This document shows, piece after piece, positions 12,242 to 23,074 of a DNA stretch of 64,000 nucleotides. Position 1 is the first letter of the stretch, and the number at the start of each line of letters is the position of its first letter. The notes beneath the pieces were generated by a model that had not been told where the DNA came from, made no database searches, and saw nothing but the letters and a program-made list of their open reading frames with translations. Both the position numbers and the translations under genes were made by a program. The DNA lies in assembly GCA_008360975.2 (NCBI GenBank), contig CM039211.1, positions 65,438,565 through 65,502,564 on the forward strand, written 5' to 3'. This stretch comes from Lichenostomus cassidix (Eukaryota > Chordata > Aves > Passeriformes > Meliphagidae).

Positions 12242-12975
12242 TGTTTCAAAGGAATCTACTCCACAGAGAGGTACTGTAAAGTAAAGCAGACCTTTATTGG
12301 CCCAGCCAGGGGAGCAGGTTAACACCTCCATGTGCATGTCCGCCATGCTCATTTTGCAAAGTTTATTTGTAAGTTTACAAATTCAGCATCCACCCTAGTT
12401 TCATTCATTTATCTATAGGTACAGTGTTAAGGGTTGGGTTCTTACATAACTTGTAGCTTCCTTATCTTAGGGTTACAGACATGGCATGCTATACATTTAT
12501 TGCACACTTATTTACTAATATACACACCTAATTTTAATATCAAAGAGTTTGTTGTTCTAGTTATACTTCATCTATAATTGTGTATTGTGTTCCTATTCTT
12601 TATTACATATAAAAAAATATATTTTTCTACTCTTTTGTGATGATTCTTTTTCTCATTTTTCAGTAAGAGTAGCTTCCTTCCCCTATAGTATGCTTCTCCC
12701 TTATTTCTTAGCCCACGGGGTGGGGGCTAGGTCTTCGTTTTGCAAGAAAGTGGTTAGTCATGCCTACTAACCTTTCTTATCATTCCTTTCTTATCATCCT
12801 AACACCTTCTAGGGTTAGGCCTCTTTGGCTTACGAAAGCAGTTTTATCTTTGCAGAAGCAGTTGTGGTTAAGCATAGTGGCTGACATTTAATGATTATTA
12901 TTCTATACTTTATCCAATGTTGATGATATATTGTGGTGCTTATGTTAAAAAAGTCCAGTGTTTATCTTGAGAAAG
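12242..12975 (-). repeat. 5' LTR of the ERV
   Basis: Pairs with 2469-3193. Minus-strand AATAAA lies at 12,293-12,298. The two LTRs share long collinear blocks with scattered substitutions and small indels, consistent with an old insertion. The right edge is approximate. Confidence 0.85.
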
Positions 12976-13288
12976 AGCTAATATCCCTTCTTGTGGTGCC
13001 TTCTTTTGCCTTTCCTGTGGTGTCCCCAGAGATCCAATGCCCTTCCTGTGGTGTCACAACACCACCCCTGCCATTCCTGTGTTTTCCCCAGACCTCCCCT
13101 GCCCTCTCTGTAATATCTTTAATGCTCTTCCGACCTGCTGCCATGGCCATCCTTCCTGCCACCTCCTGCCTTGTCCCCCTCAGAATTCATCACTGTCCAG
13201 AGGAATCGAGGCTCTCCTACCCCATGGTTGTGACTTGGCAGGAGGCTCAGTCCCCTCTGCTCTAGAAGGGGCAGAACCCAGAGGCACC

Positions 13289-13378
13289 ATGCATGGCCAC
13301 CACCTCCATGGGGACCCTGGGCTGCTGCTGCTGCTTGCTCTGGCCCTGTTCATGTCCCACAGTGCTGCATCCAGGGAG
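13289..13378 (+). pseudogene. Orphan BBP-like exon 1 (unit 1)
   Basis: A 30-codon signal-peptide exon starts MHGHHLHGDPG, followed by a leucine run and SAASRE, then an intact GTAATT donor. It is the same exon as 26419-26508 and 19392-19484. No exon 2 follows; a retroelement fragment and a GBA2 piece lie downstream. Interval 12,976-13,288 is unit spacer with no gene. Interval 13,379-14,301 is low-complexity tgctgtgctg-rich sequence and unrecognised unit DNA. Confidence 0.75.
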
Positions 13379-14301
13379 GTAATTGCAGCCGTGGGGCACA
13401 GTCTGGCTGTGCTGGGCTATGCTGGGCTGGGCTGTGCTGTCCCGGGGTGCACGGTGTCAGCTGTGCCATCCCTGGCTGTGCCATTCCTGTGGTGTGTGTT
13501 TTCTCTGTGCCATGTTGTGCTGTCCTGTGCCTCCCCAGCACACAGATTTTGTGTCTGAGGGGCTGCATTGCTTCCTCTTCACCGTAAGCATAAATACTCT
13601 TGAAATGGTTAGCGCTATGATTCTCATCTTGAGAAGCAGTCAAGGAATATCTTTCACGACACTGGTATGACCTGCTCCCCTGGAAGAAGCAATGGTATGA
13701 GTATTGCTGCATAGGACCTTAACCCCTGAGTCCTTTACTTTAAAGCCAATCTCAGCAAACTGGCCAGCCTGCTGCCAGAAATCCTCTTGCCCTTTTTAGG
13801 TGGATCCTACACCTCCCTAACAGGCTACAGTCATTGAAGCACTACCCACTGTCATAGAAGGCAAAACCTTCTCAATGGTACCAGCCGTGAAGGCAGACAT
13901 TGATCTGCACCATGTGTCTACTCCTGGCTGTCCCCATTGCTCTAACTGGTAGGACAGATGAGAAGATCACCTGGTCACCAGTGTTTTCCACCTGCCTTGC
14001 TGGGGTATTATTGTCTTCCTGATCTTACTTATTTTTTGGCTTCCGGTGTCATTTGTACCCACAAGACAAGGGAAGAGTGGGTACAAGTGTGTGCCTTTGG
14101 CAAGTTGGGTACCCTGTCAGCAACATCACAGACTTTGCCCCTGACAGAATGCACCTCTCATGACTCTTGATCAGGCAGGCAGATGAGAGCCTCAGTGTCC
14201 CTTAAGAGAGTCACCCACTACCATCACTCAGACTTTCTTTCTACGGTAACCATTGCAAGCTGTTGGTGAAGGTTCTCCTTGTTGGCATTGCTCATGGACA
14301 T

Positions 14302-14737
14302 CTAAGCCTTTAAAGCATCCTGTCTGTTTTTGTTCTGGATGTTGGAGGCTGGAGGCTGATCTGGAGCCCTGCTTTTGGGCGTCACAGAGGTGCAAGGTGG
14401 CCAAGTCTCAGTGGTATCGGTTGGAGGTGGCTGGTTCTGAAGCGACGTCTCTATATCCCTTTCAGCCCCTCTAATACTGCACAGCCTATGAACTGTCTCT
14501 TGTAACTCAGTCACCTGCTGCAACAGGCCATCACCTGTGCACACTTTGTGCAGGCACTACCTTTTCTCCAGGAATGGTGTCTGGGCATTCTTTGCAAGTT
14601 ACCACCTGTACTGACTTTTCCTTCCTTGCCAGTTCCATCTGGGTGGAAGCAGCAGATGGATCAGGACCTGTCTCAGTAGGCACACTGGTTTTGTCTCTGA
14701 GTGGAGTCCTCCGCATTATGGTAGAGACCCAGAGCAC
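14302..14737 (-). mobile_element. Retroelement ORF1-like fragment (unit 1)
   Basis: Two overlapping minus-strand frames (14531-14737 and 14302-14544) read as one product across a frameshift. They include a CKEC motif followed by a leucine-rich stretch (LLQQVTELQETVHRL) predicted as coiled coil. Its copy at 21858-22275 is at the same unit position. It resembles retrotransposon ORF1/gag-type proteins common in birds, but I could not fix the family. Confidence 0.45.
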
Positions 14738-15074
14738 TTAGCATTTACATGAGGTTGGATCTACTAGAAGATTGCACCACCCTCCCTGCACACCCTGCCT
14801 TCCCAAAATGTCCTGTCACGTCCTTCTGATGGGTCACATCCTGTTTGCCCACCCTGGCTGCCCCACTCTGGGTCATTCACATGCCCTGGATCACCTTAAA
14901 TCTCCCATGAGTACAGCTGGCAACATCCCCTCCCCACATGATTGACTCTCCAGAGTTCTGCTGGAGCTCTGGGCTCCTGCTCAGGTGTCCCTGGCCTTGG
15001 GAACCATGCTGTACAGCACTATCTAGCCCTCAATCCCCAACTTAACCCAGCTGTGGCTGCTGCTGCCACCTCAT

Positions 15075-16025
15075 GGTTTCCCTGTTTCCTGCAGCCAGCT
15101 GCCTTCCTGGTACAAGTTAGCCCTCTTCAATGAGCTCTGCTTCAAGGTAGATGGGGGAACCATCTGGAAGGAGGTGTCCCTGGACTGCTGTGCAGAGGAC
15201 CTGCAGGAGCCAGCAGGGACTGAACTCTCCCACCTCCTCCCTGTCCTGCGGGAGTATGGAAGGTTTGCTTATTTGGAAGGTAACTCACAGGGATGAGAGG
15301 GAATCTCCCAACTCAATCCCTCCCATTACTGTAGCCATATGTTTTTAACCTGGCATGGGGATGTTTTTCAAACTCTGGTGTGTAGGGAGCAGTGGTGTTC
15401 CCAGGAAAACCCCTTGCAGCCCTGTAGGTTATGGCATGAGGTGTTCCCCAGGTCACTGGTGCTTATGCAGGGAATTAAAGCTGCTTAAAAGGAGCTTCTG
15501 CCTGTGCTGAGAAGGATCCCACTGTCCTGGGCCATGTGGAGGGAAGACCTACCCCTATTTTCCCCTCCCCATGGCAGGTCCCCTGTCCCTGACCATGTGT
15601 CCTGTCCTGCCAGGCCAGGAGTACAGGATGTACAACACCTATGATGTTTATTTCTACGCCTCCTTTGCTCTTGTCATGATGTGGCCCAAGCTGCAGATCA
15701 GCCTGCAGTATGATACTGGTGAGTGTCCCCAGTGACCCTGCCTTGGTGTCTGCTCAGGGCTTCACCTCAGGAAGAGATGGAGGATTTTGGAGAGGTCCTG
15801 CTGTACAGATCTGTGCTGTGGAGCCAGCATCCCCCTCCCACTGCTCTCCTGTGCCCAGGACTTGCAGCCCCCAATGCTGGTGCCTCAGCATCTCTGTGCC
15901 CAGCACTGGGGGTGCCTTGTGCCATGCTGGGGGTGCACAGCTGGCTCTGCCTGCCCTGAGGGAGCCCCTGGTCTTCCCAGCTCTGTTTTTTTGCCCCTTG
16001 CAGAGCAGACACACAGAGCTGTGTG
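15075..16025 (+). pseudogene. GBA2: Partial inverted duplicate of GBA2 (exons 9 and 10, introns 9-10)
   Basis: Plus-strand copy of the GBA2 segment at 33,760-34,700. Exon 9' is 15095-15279 (185 nt) and exon 10' is 15614-15718 (105 nt). Both keep the parental length and splice borders, and introns 9 and 10 are collinear with GBA2. Exon 9' keeps FNEL but has several amino-acid changes, such as WYKL for WYKS and FNELCF for FNELYF. All other GBA2 exons are absent, so it is a gene fragment. Homology starts right at the exon 9 acceptor and stops in intron 10. Confidence 0.9.
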
Positions 16026-16290
16026 CAGACTCCCCGTGGGAGATGGGCCACAGGCCATTGCTCTGGGCTGAGCAGGGTCCTGCTGGCCTGGGCCAGGTGG
16101 GGTCCTGAGGAGCACCATGAGGTGGGTGGGCTGACACAGCAGAGCCCAAGCCATGGAGGGTCACAGCAGGGGTCACACAGTGGCTTTCAGGGGTGGTGAC
16201 AAGAGAGGCAGTGGAGTGCCATGGTGGGGACAGGGAAAAAGGGGCAGTGATCCGTGAAAGACAGGAGACAGTGTGTGTTTGCAGCAAAGC

Positions 16291-16296
16291 TTTATT
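16291..16296 (-). terminator. Poly(A) signal of avidin copy B
   Basis: Minus-strand AATAAA lies about 80 bp after the exon 4 stop codon. Copy C has AGTAAA at the matching place (23583-23588). Confidence 0.6.
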
Positions 16297-16374
16297 GGGA
16301 CAAGCAGGTGCTGAGGCAGGAGGAAGGGCTACAAGCCTGGCATTGCCTCTTCTCTAGAACTCCAATGCTGCCAC

Positions 16375-18480
16375 TCACTCCGTATGCTTTCCCAGGCGCC
16401 AGAAGTTGTTGTAGCCAGTCCTGTGGGTGCAGAGAGGGAGGAGATGCATGGGTGGGGACATGGCAGTGGGCAAATGCACACCCAGCCCTGTATTCTTCCT
16501 AAATATTTGCACCATGGCAGGAGCTCCAGGGAAGCTGTGCACAAGCACCCTGTCCTCCCTCCCTTCCACACCAGCAGCAGCTCTGCCAAGCACTGAGCAC
16601 ACAGGCTGGGAGCACCACAGGCTGGGAGCACCACCCTTCATCCCCATCCTTGGGACATTCAGGATTCCTTCCTAGGCCTTTGGCTTTGCTAATGTCTCTC
16701 AGGTGGTGAAGCTGCTATTGAGATTGTCAGAGGCATTGTGCACACCAGGTGTTTCTGTTGCCTTATCAAGGAAACCAATAGTCTGATAGGGAGTATTGGG
16801 ATGCTACTTGCCTGAATCATAGCCTGAGTGGAACAATATTATCATTACTGGAGCTGTGAAAAGTTCCTTTAATTCCCATCTTGTACTAGGTCCAGGATGA
16901 AGACTGACTAAGGATGACTAAGGTCAATCATCCCACAACTCTACAACAGCAGAGTTCCCAAGTGAGGCCCCTCAAGCTCTCCTGGCCCACTGCAGGGAGC
17001 TGTGCCACCATGCCCCTCTGAGTGCATGGGTGAATGGATGTGAGCACATAGCAAGTGCAGTGTGACTGCTGCCAGATTGGATCTATCTACCTCTCAAATC
17101 ACTTTACAAATGTTAAATTAGTCAATTAGATTAAGTGCTGCCAAAACCTTTAGACAGAAACCATTGAGCAGGTCTGAGTCTAAGAGTAGAATCAGCCCCA
17201 CCTAGAATCCATCAGTAGTTTAGAAAGCAATGGGTAACCCTGTCTACTTTGTGATTCAATCAGGGGGTCTACCTACATCTTTTCCATCTCCAGTCTCCAT
17301 GTAAATCATTCTAAATTGATTCTAATCCATTTTTTCCCCTTTATCTTTTACCCACACATAAAGCAATCAAGTGAACCTTGGCACTGAACTTTGTTAAGTC
17401 GCACTTTAGCAAACAGATATTAAATCTGCTTTTGCCAATACATGTGGCAGTGACTACTAAGTGGCCTATGGCACTCATTTGTGACCTCCCCAACCCCTCA
17501 GGGATGCACAGGGGACCTGTGCAGGGCAGAGACAGAGATCTTACAGGGTTGCATTCCAGTTGTTTCCAAGAATGAATGCAGGTTCCCTCAGGAGCCACAA
17601 GGTCTTCAAAATCTCGTTTCCATGCTTGTCCACAAAGCACTGGCCCGTGAAAACACTGATGGAGTCTGTGGGGACAGGACAGGACAGGAGGTGGTCAAGG
17701 TGGCAGGTCAGTGTCTGTCCCAGCACAGGTGACACCAGACCCATGGTGTCCCCAGCCTGAGGGGACAGTGGGATGGGGAAAGCAGGCAGGAGGACTCAGA
17801 GGGCTGAGGGTGTCTCATGGAGATGGGCAGACAGTGCAGGATTCAGCCTCTGCTGCATCTCCTGCACCCTGGGACTGGGAGCTGACAGCAAGCAAGCAGC
17901 TCCAGGAACAAGGATGGGGGAGCCTCAGGGACAGCAGAGGGGAGGGAGAGCGGTGGGGATAGTGCAGGGGAAGACAGGGAATCAGCAAGGACACTGCAGG
18001 GAGGGCAGAAGAGCTTCAAGGACATCACAGGGAGGGCAGGGGAGGTCTGGGGATACAGCAAAAATGAAAAGAAACTATGTAGCAGCTGTAAAGTTCCAGT
18101 GGACAGTGAATCCAAACGTGGCATTTTTCGCCTCACTTCGGAGATGCTGGGACCCCACCAGTGGTGATGGCACAATCTTTGGTGGGACGGTTGACACAGC
18201 TGTGTAGTAGGTGCCAGTGAAGTTACCATTTTCTGTTATGTTAGAAATGGTCATGTTGGAGCCCAGGTCGTTCTCCCAGCTCCCGGTCAGGATGCACTGG
18301 AGAGGAGAGAACTCAGCACTTGTGCCACAGCACAGCCTGCAGCAACAACCCCCTGCCCATCCTGCCCGTCCTGCCACCCCACCCTGTGCATCCCACCCCT
18401 GGTGGTACCTTTTTCACGGAGATGCTGTGAGCCCCCAGGGCCAGGAAGAGGACCAGCAGGAAGGGAGTTGCTTGCACCAT
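16375..18480 (-). pseudogene. AVD: Avidin-like gene copy B, four exons, intron 2 donor destroyed
   Basis: Exons on the minus strand are 18409-18480 (signal peptide), 18086-18296, 17545-17665 and 16375-16420 (exon 4 encodes TGYNNFWRLGKHTE then TGA). All four are open and in phase. They keep both disulphide Cys and the Trp70, Trp97, Trp110 and Asn118 equivalents. The base after exon 2 is C instead of G: the donor reads CT where copies A and C have GT. Reading through would stop three codons later. The protein is rich in N-glycosylation sequons (NMT, NIT, NFT, NAT, NFT, NAT). Intron 3 (16,421-17,544) has no other gene. It could be a recent pseudogene, a gene using another donor, or an assembly error at one base. 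Confidence 0.75.
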
Positions 18481-18557
18481 CTCTGCAGCAGGCAGACAGC
18501 TGATGTACCTGGGGATGTGCTCCTTGCAGCTCTCTGCTGATTCTCCTGCTCCCTCTG

Positions 18558-18565
18558 CTTTTTAT
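18558..18565 (-). promoter_or_regulatory. TATA-like box of avidin copy B
   Basis: Minus-strand ATAAAAAG, 78 bp upstream of the ATG, same context as in copies A and C. The stretch 18,566-19,391 between this promoter and the BBP-like exon 1 is unit spacer; no gene seen. Confidence 0.55.
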
Positions 18566-19391
18566 TGCTGTGAGGTGGGTGGGTGGTACCCAGGCTGTGG
18601 GTGGCAGCTCTGGCCAGGGCATTGTGCAATCTGGTTCTTCCTAAATTTACCAGCCATCAGAGGTGTTGGTGACAGCTGATATTCCCAGAAAGCCTTTGTT
18701 CCAACACAAATGCAGGTGGACAGCCCAGGTGAGATGCGCCAGCATCCTGGTACCACAGTATCCCTCCAACCTCACTACAGTGATCCTAAGGGAGAGCTTC
18801 TTTGCATCTCTGTCCCTCTGCATTGGCTGTGGGCTCTGATATGGGAAGACCCCAGCAGCTGCAGGGGGCTGCATCTGGCAGCTTCCTCTGGCCAGGTGAC
18901 ATTGTTCCTCTGCACAGAAATACTCCCCTGGGGAGTGAAGAACAGGCCATTTGTCACCCACTGGCACCACTGGGGCAGCATGGTGATCTGCTCAAGAATG
19001 GCCACAGCAGGGAATACAGGCTGCGTCCTACCTGCCAGCCCTGATAGCTATTGACTATTAAGGCCGCACTTTGGTGTAAAAAAAGCTCTGATGTGGCCAC
19101 AAAGAGCTGATAGCCCTTCTTGTGATGCCCCCACCACTCCCCTGCCCTTCCTGTGGTGTCCCCAGAGATCCAATGCACTTCCTGTGGCATCCCCACACCT
19201 CCCCTGCCCTTCCTGTGATATCTTTCATGCTCTTCTGACCTGCTGCCATGGCCATCCTCCCTGCCACCTCCTGCCCTGTCCCTCCAGACTCCATTGCTGT
19301 CCAGAGGAATCAGGGCTCTCCTACCCCATGGTTGTGCCTTGGCAGCGGCTCAGCCCCCTCTGCTCTAGAAGGGGCAGAGCCCAGGGGCACC

Positions 19392-19484
19392 ATGCATGGC
19401 CACCACCTCCATGGGGACCCTGGGCTGCTGCTGCTGCTGCTTGCTCTGGCCCTGCTCATGTCCCACAGTGCTGCATCCAGGGAG
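19392..19484 (+). pseudogene. Orphan BBP-like exon 1 (unit 2)
   Basis: Same signal-peptide exon as 13289-13378, with one extra leucine codon (31 codons) and an intact GTAATT donor. An LTR follows and no exon 2 is found in the unit. Confidence 0.75.
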
Positions 19485-19651
19485 GTAATTGCAGCCGTGG
19501 GGCAGATTCAGGCCGTGCTGGACTGTGCTGTGCTGTGCTGTGCTGTCCTGGGATGCAGGGTGTCGGGTGAGGTGCGGCACAGCCAGGCTGTGCCATTCCT
19601 GTGGTGTGTGTTTCCTGTGTGCCATGTTGTGCTGTCCTGTGCCACCCCAGC

Positions 19652-20294
19652 TGTCTTGGGTTACTTTGAAGGTGTAACCAAAAGTATGTATTCTATTACC
19701 ACCTCCATAAGCTGTTAAAAAGAGGTGTGGCAGAGGTCTTTATCTTAACATGACACTGCCCTGATAAAACCAAGCGGGGTGGGGGGAGTTTGGCTATCTC
19801 CACTAATGGGCCATCAAGGTCTCCGGGAATGAGTCACAGAATCAGATCATCCCACTGTGAGATGCCCAGCCCTGAGGTACCTCCCTACCTCCATATAAGT
19901 ATGAGGCTCTGGTATACTACAACACCATTTCCACTAGACCTCCAGAGATGGACTAGAATTTCTTCAGGATCACAACTTTAACAAAAACCACATCCATCAC
20001 TCCAACAAGACTGCAGCCACCATTTAATGGGACTTCTACTACCACCCTGAGCAACAGGTTGGTAGGTTGTATTCTGACTTTGTCAGTTTAAACCATTGTT
20101 TCAGTATTATTCACTTCTATTGCTAATAGTATTGTTATAAATACTAGTAAAAAATTGTTATTCCTTTTCCTGTAACTTTTGCTTGAAATCCCCTTGATTT
20201 CAAAGTGATAATTCAGAAAGAAGGGGGTCATATTCTCTAATCCAAGGGAGATTCCTGTCTTCCTTAGCAGACACATGTCTTTCAAACTAAAACA
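19652..20294 (+). mobile_element. Solo LTR, ERVL-type (643 bp)
   Basis: Starts TGTCTTGGG, ends CTAAAACA and is flanked by the 5-bp duplication CCAGC (19647-19651 and 20295-20299). Unit 1 has the empty site near 13,540. The TGTCTTGG start and 5-bp duplication are typical of avian ERVL LTRs. Confidence 0.85.
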
Positions 20295-20744
20295 CCAGCA
20301 CACAGAGTTTGTGTCTGAGGGGCTGCATTGCTTCTTCTTCACCCTTAAACCATGAACATGACCATAAACACTCTTGAAGTGGTTAGCCCTATGATTCTCA
20401 TCTTGAGAGGCAGTCAAGAAATATCTTTCACTGCACTGGTATGATCTGCTCCCCAGGTGGAAGAAATGGCATGAGCATTGCCCCTTAAGACCTTACCCTC
20501 CAAGTTCTTTAGCTTGGTAAAGTCCTAAGGCCAATCTCAGCAAATTGGCCAGCCTGCTGCCACAAATTCTCTTGCCCTTTTTAGACAGGTAGAACCCATC
20601 CCTCCCTGACAGACTACAATCATTAAAGAACAACCCATTGTCATAAAAAGCCAAAACCTCTTCAATGGCACCAGCTGTGAAGGCAGACATTGATCTGCAC
20701 CATGTGTCTACTCCTGGCTGTCCCCATTGCTCTAACGGGTAGGA

Positions 20745-21008
20745 TGTGGCTAGCACAGGTCTTTCCCATGAGAACATTCTTGTATGTTTTATAAACAAAG
20801 ATAAAGTTTGGATGTTGTCGTTACAGTGTCTCGAGATTTGGACAGTTCAGGCCTAGCCAATCAGGCCTAGGGGGAGGTTTCTGGCTGACCAATCCGGGTG
20901 ACCTTTGAAAAGTCTATATATATGTTGGATTCAAATAATAAAGCGCTTTTTTCTATGCCACGCTGAGAATCCGGGTTTTCCTTCTCTGCTAGCGGCTCAA
21001 CAGCGACA
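20745..21008 (+). mobile_element. Solo LTR (264 bp), alpharetrovirus-like size
   Basis: Starts TGTGGCTAGC, ends AGCGACA and is flanked by the perfect 6-bp duplication GTAGGA (20739-20744 and 21009-21014). It contains TATATATA and AATAAAGCGC. The empty site is in unit 1 near 13,950. Reverse-oriented relative at 1999-2261. Confidence 0.92.
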
Positions 21009-21290
21009 GTAGGACAGATGAGAAGATGACATGGCCATAGATATTTTCCACCTGCATTGCTGGGGTATTATCATCTTCCCTGATCCTGCTTATTTTTTGG
21101 GTTCCAGTGTCATTTGTACCCACAAGACAAAGGAAGAGTGGGTACAGGTCTGTGCTTTTGGCAAGTTGGGTACCCTGTCAGCAACATCACAGACCTTGGC
21201 CCTGAGAGAAAAAACACCTCTTGTGACTCTTGATCAGGCAGGCAGATGGGAGCCTCAGTGCCCCTTAAGAGAGCCACCCACTACCATCAC

Positions 21291-21759
21291 TGACAGGAAA
21301 ATTAATCCAAAAATGCCAGAGGTATAGGTCCAAAAAGGAGACACAGTAGTCCAATAACTTTATTCATTAATAAAGGGAGAGGTCATGGGCATTTCCCATG
21401 GGGTCTCTCTCTCAAATTTCTAGAGGATGCAGCCTCTTTTATCTTAATTCCCGGCCACAGTTCCCTCTCTCTTTCCCCATTGGCTGAGGTACTTGAGAGG
21501 TACAGACTTCCCTGAATACCTAATTAATATAAATCCACCCCTAATACAGACACCCCCAAAACACATTCCCCTTTTCTTCTTGTGTCTCTGTTCTTGTAGT
21601 TTATTAACATGGTCTTATGTAAGTCAACTTAGGGAAATTCGAAAGGGAATCTCACCCATCATTTCTTCTATCTCTCAGTATCACAGTTATCTTACCAGCA
21701 GACTCAGGTCTTATCTTTACCAGTCATTTGTTTGTAAAGACACTCCCTTTTTCCTTTCA
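21291..21759 (-). mobile_element. Solo LTR (469 bp)
   Basis: TGACAGG...TTTCA with 5-bp duplication ATCAC (21286-21290 and 21760-21764). The empty site is in unit 1 near 14,215. Minus-strand AATAAA within tgaataaag and an upstream AT-rich block suggest minus orientation. Confidence 0.85.
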
Positions 21760-21857
21760 ATCACTCAACCTTTCTTTCTACACTAACCATTGCAAGCTGT
21801 TGGTGAAGGTTCTCCTTGTTGGCATTGCTCATGGACTTCTAAAGCCTTTAAAGCATC

Positions 21858-22275
21858 CTATCTGTTATTGGTCTGGATGTTGGAGGGTGGAGGCTGATCT
21901 GGAGCCCTGCTTTTGGGGGTCACTGGGGTGCAAGGTGGCTCAGGCTCAGTGGTAGCCATTGGAGGTGGATGGTTCTGAAGCCATGTCTCTATATCCCTTT
22001 CAGCCCCTCTAATACTGCACAGCCTATGAACTGTCTCTTGTAACTCAGCCACCTGCTGCAACAGGCCATCACCTGTGCACACTTTGTGCAGGCAATACCT
22101 TTTCTCCAGGAAAGGTGTCTGGGCATCCTTTGCAAGTTACCACCTGTACTGACTTTTCCTTCCTTGCCAGTTCCATCTGGGTGGAAGCAGCAGATGGATC
22201 AGGAGTTGTCTCAGAAGACACACTAGTTTTGTCTCTGAGTGGAGTCCTCCACATTATGGCAGAGACCCAGAGCAC
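21858..22275 (-). mobile_element. Retroelement ORF1-like fragment (unit 2)
   Basis: Copy of 14302-14737, with the same frameshifted pair of frames, a CKGC motif and a coiled-coil stretch. It was duplicated with the unit and did not insert independently. Confidence 0.45.
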
Positions 22276-22548
22276 TTAGCATTTTCCTGAGGTTGGACCT
22301 GCTGGAAGATTGCAGCACCTCCCTGCACACCCTGCCTTCCCAAAATGTCCTGTCACATCCTTCTGTTGGGCCACATCCTGTTTGCCCACCCTGGCTGCCC
22401 CATTCTGGGTCATTCACACACCCTGAATCACCTTAAATCTCTAATGGATTAACCCGGCAACACCCTCTCCCCACATCATTGACTCGCCAGGGTTCTGATG
22501 TGGCTTTGGGCTCCTGCTCAGGCTTCCCTCACCCTGGGGACCCCGCTG

Positions 22549-22982
22549 TGATGCCTAAAACAAGCTACCTGAAACAGAGGCTAAGACAAAGTTAGGAGAA
22601 TAAAAAGTGGAAAAATTTATTCAGGCCTGAAGGTACATTCAGGGCAAGCAAAGCCCACTCATAGGCCTACACCCAAAATGGACACCAGGTCACAAGCCCT
22701 TCACCTTTTATAAGTTTTGTCCTGTTAGCATATTGGCCCCTAATTCTCCAATCACTCCCTTGACTATGATGAACCACCCCAAGCCCGCTTCCCCCTACCT
22801 CACTGTTGTTTACATGTTTTCAGGCTCCAGAGCAGCAAATGTGTGCTTGGATTTTCTGTTCAGAAGGATTGCTTTGGCTAAAGGTGCTGGGAAGAAAGGT
22901 TTTGAGCATTTTATAAGAAGCACAGAACTACACCATGTTAGAGATATATGATGACCAAATACTAGAAATTATGAAGGCATCA
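22549..22982 (-). mobile_element. Solo LTR (434 bp)
   Basis: Has terminal inverted TGATGCC...GGCATCA and 4-bp duplication GCTG (22545-22548 and 22983-22986). A minus-strand AATAAATT and a TATA-like cttataaaag support minus orientation. The empty site in unit 1 is near 15,010. Confidence 0.85.
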
Positions 22983-23074
22983 GCTGTAAAACACTTTCAA
23001 ACCCTAAATCCCCAACTTACCCCAGCTGTGGCTGCCGCTGCTGCTGCCAACTCAATGATTCCCTCTTTCCCACA

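Larger units (their letters stand above)
2469..12975 (-). mobile_element. Endogenous retrovirus, gammaretrovirus-like, decayed (gag-pro-pol-env)
   Basis: Two similar LTRs of about 730 bp (2469-3193 and 12242-12975) flank minus-strand gag, protease, reverse transcriptase/RNase H, integrase and env remnants in normal order. Frames are broken throughout by stops and frameshifts. Two unrelated plus-oriented LTRs are nested inside, in env and in RNase H. The host unit resumes on both sides when compared with unit 2 near 19,085. I could not identify a clean target duplication, so the outer edges are approximate. The internal genes resemble class I (gamma-like) ERVs by gag start, protease and pol/env overlap. 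It is an old, non-functional copy. Confidence 0.9.
1..16920. repeat. Tandem avidin duplication unit 1 (with ERV insertion)
   Basis: The sequence at 1 (aaggtcaatcatccca) recurs at 16,921 and 24,211 and continues collinearly, so these are three copies of one segmental unit. Unit order is avidin exons 3-1 (-), promoter, BBP-like exon 1 (+), retroelement fragment, GBA2 duplicon (+), then exon 4 of the next avidin. Without the ERV and a 263-bp LTR, unit 1 would be about 6.2 kb, the same as unit 2 without its insertions. Stretch 1-655 is intron 3 of avidin A and repeat flank. I see no gene in it. Confidence 0.85.
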
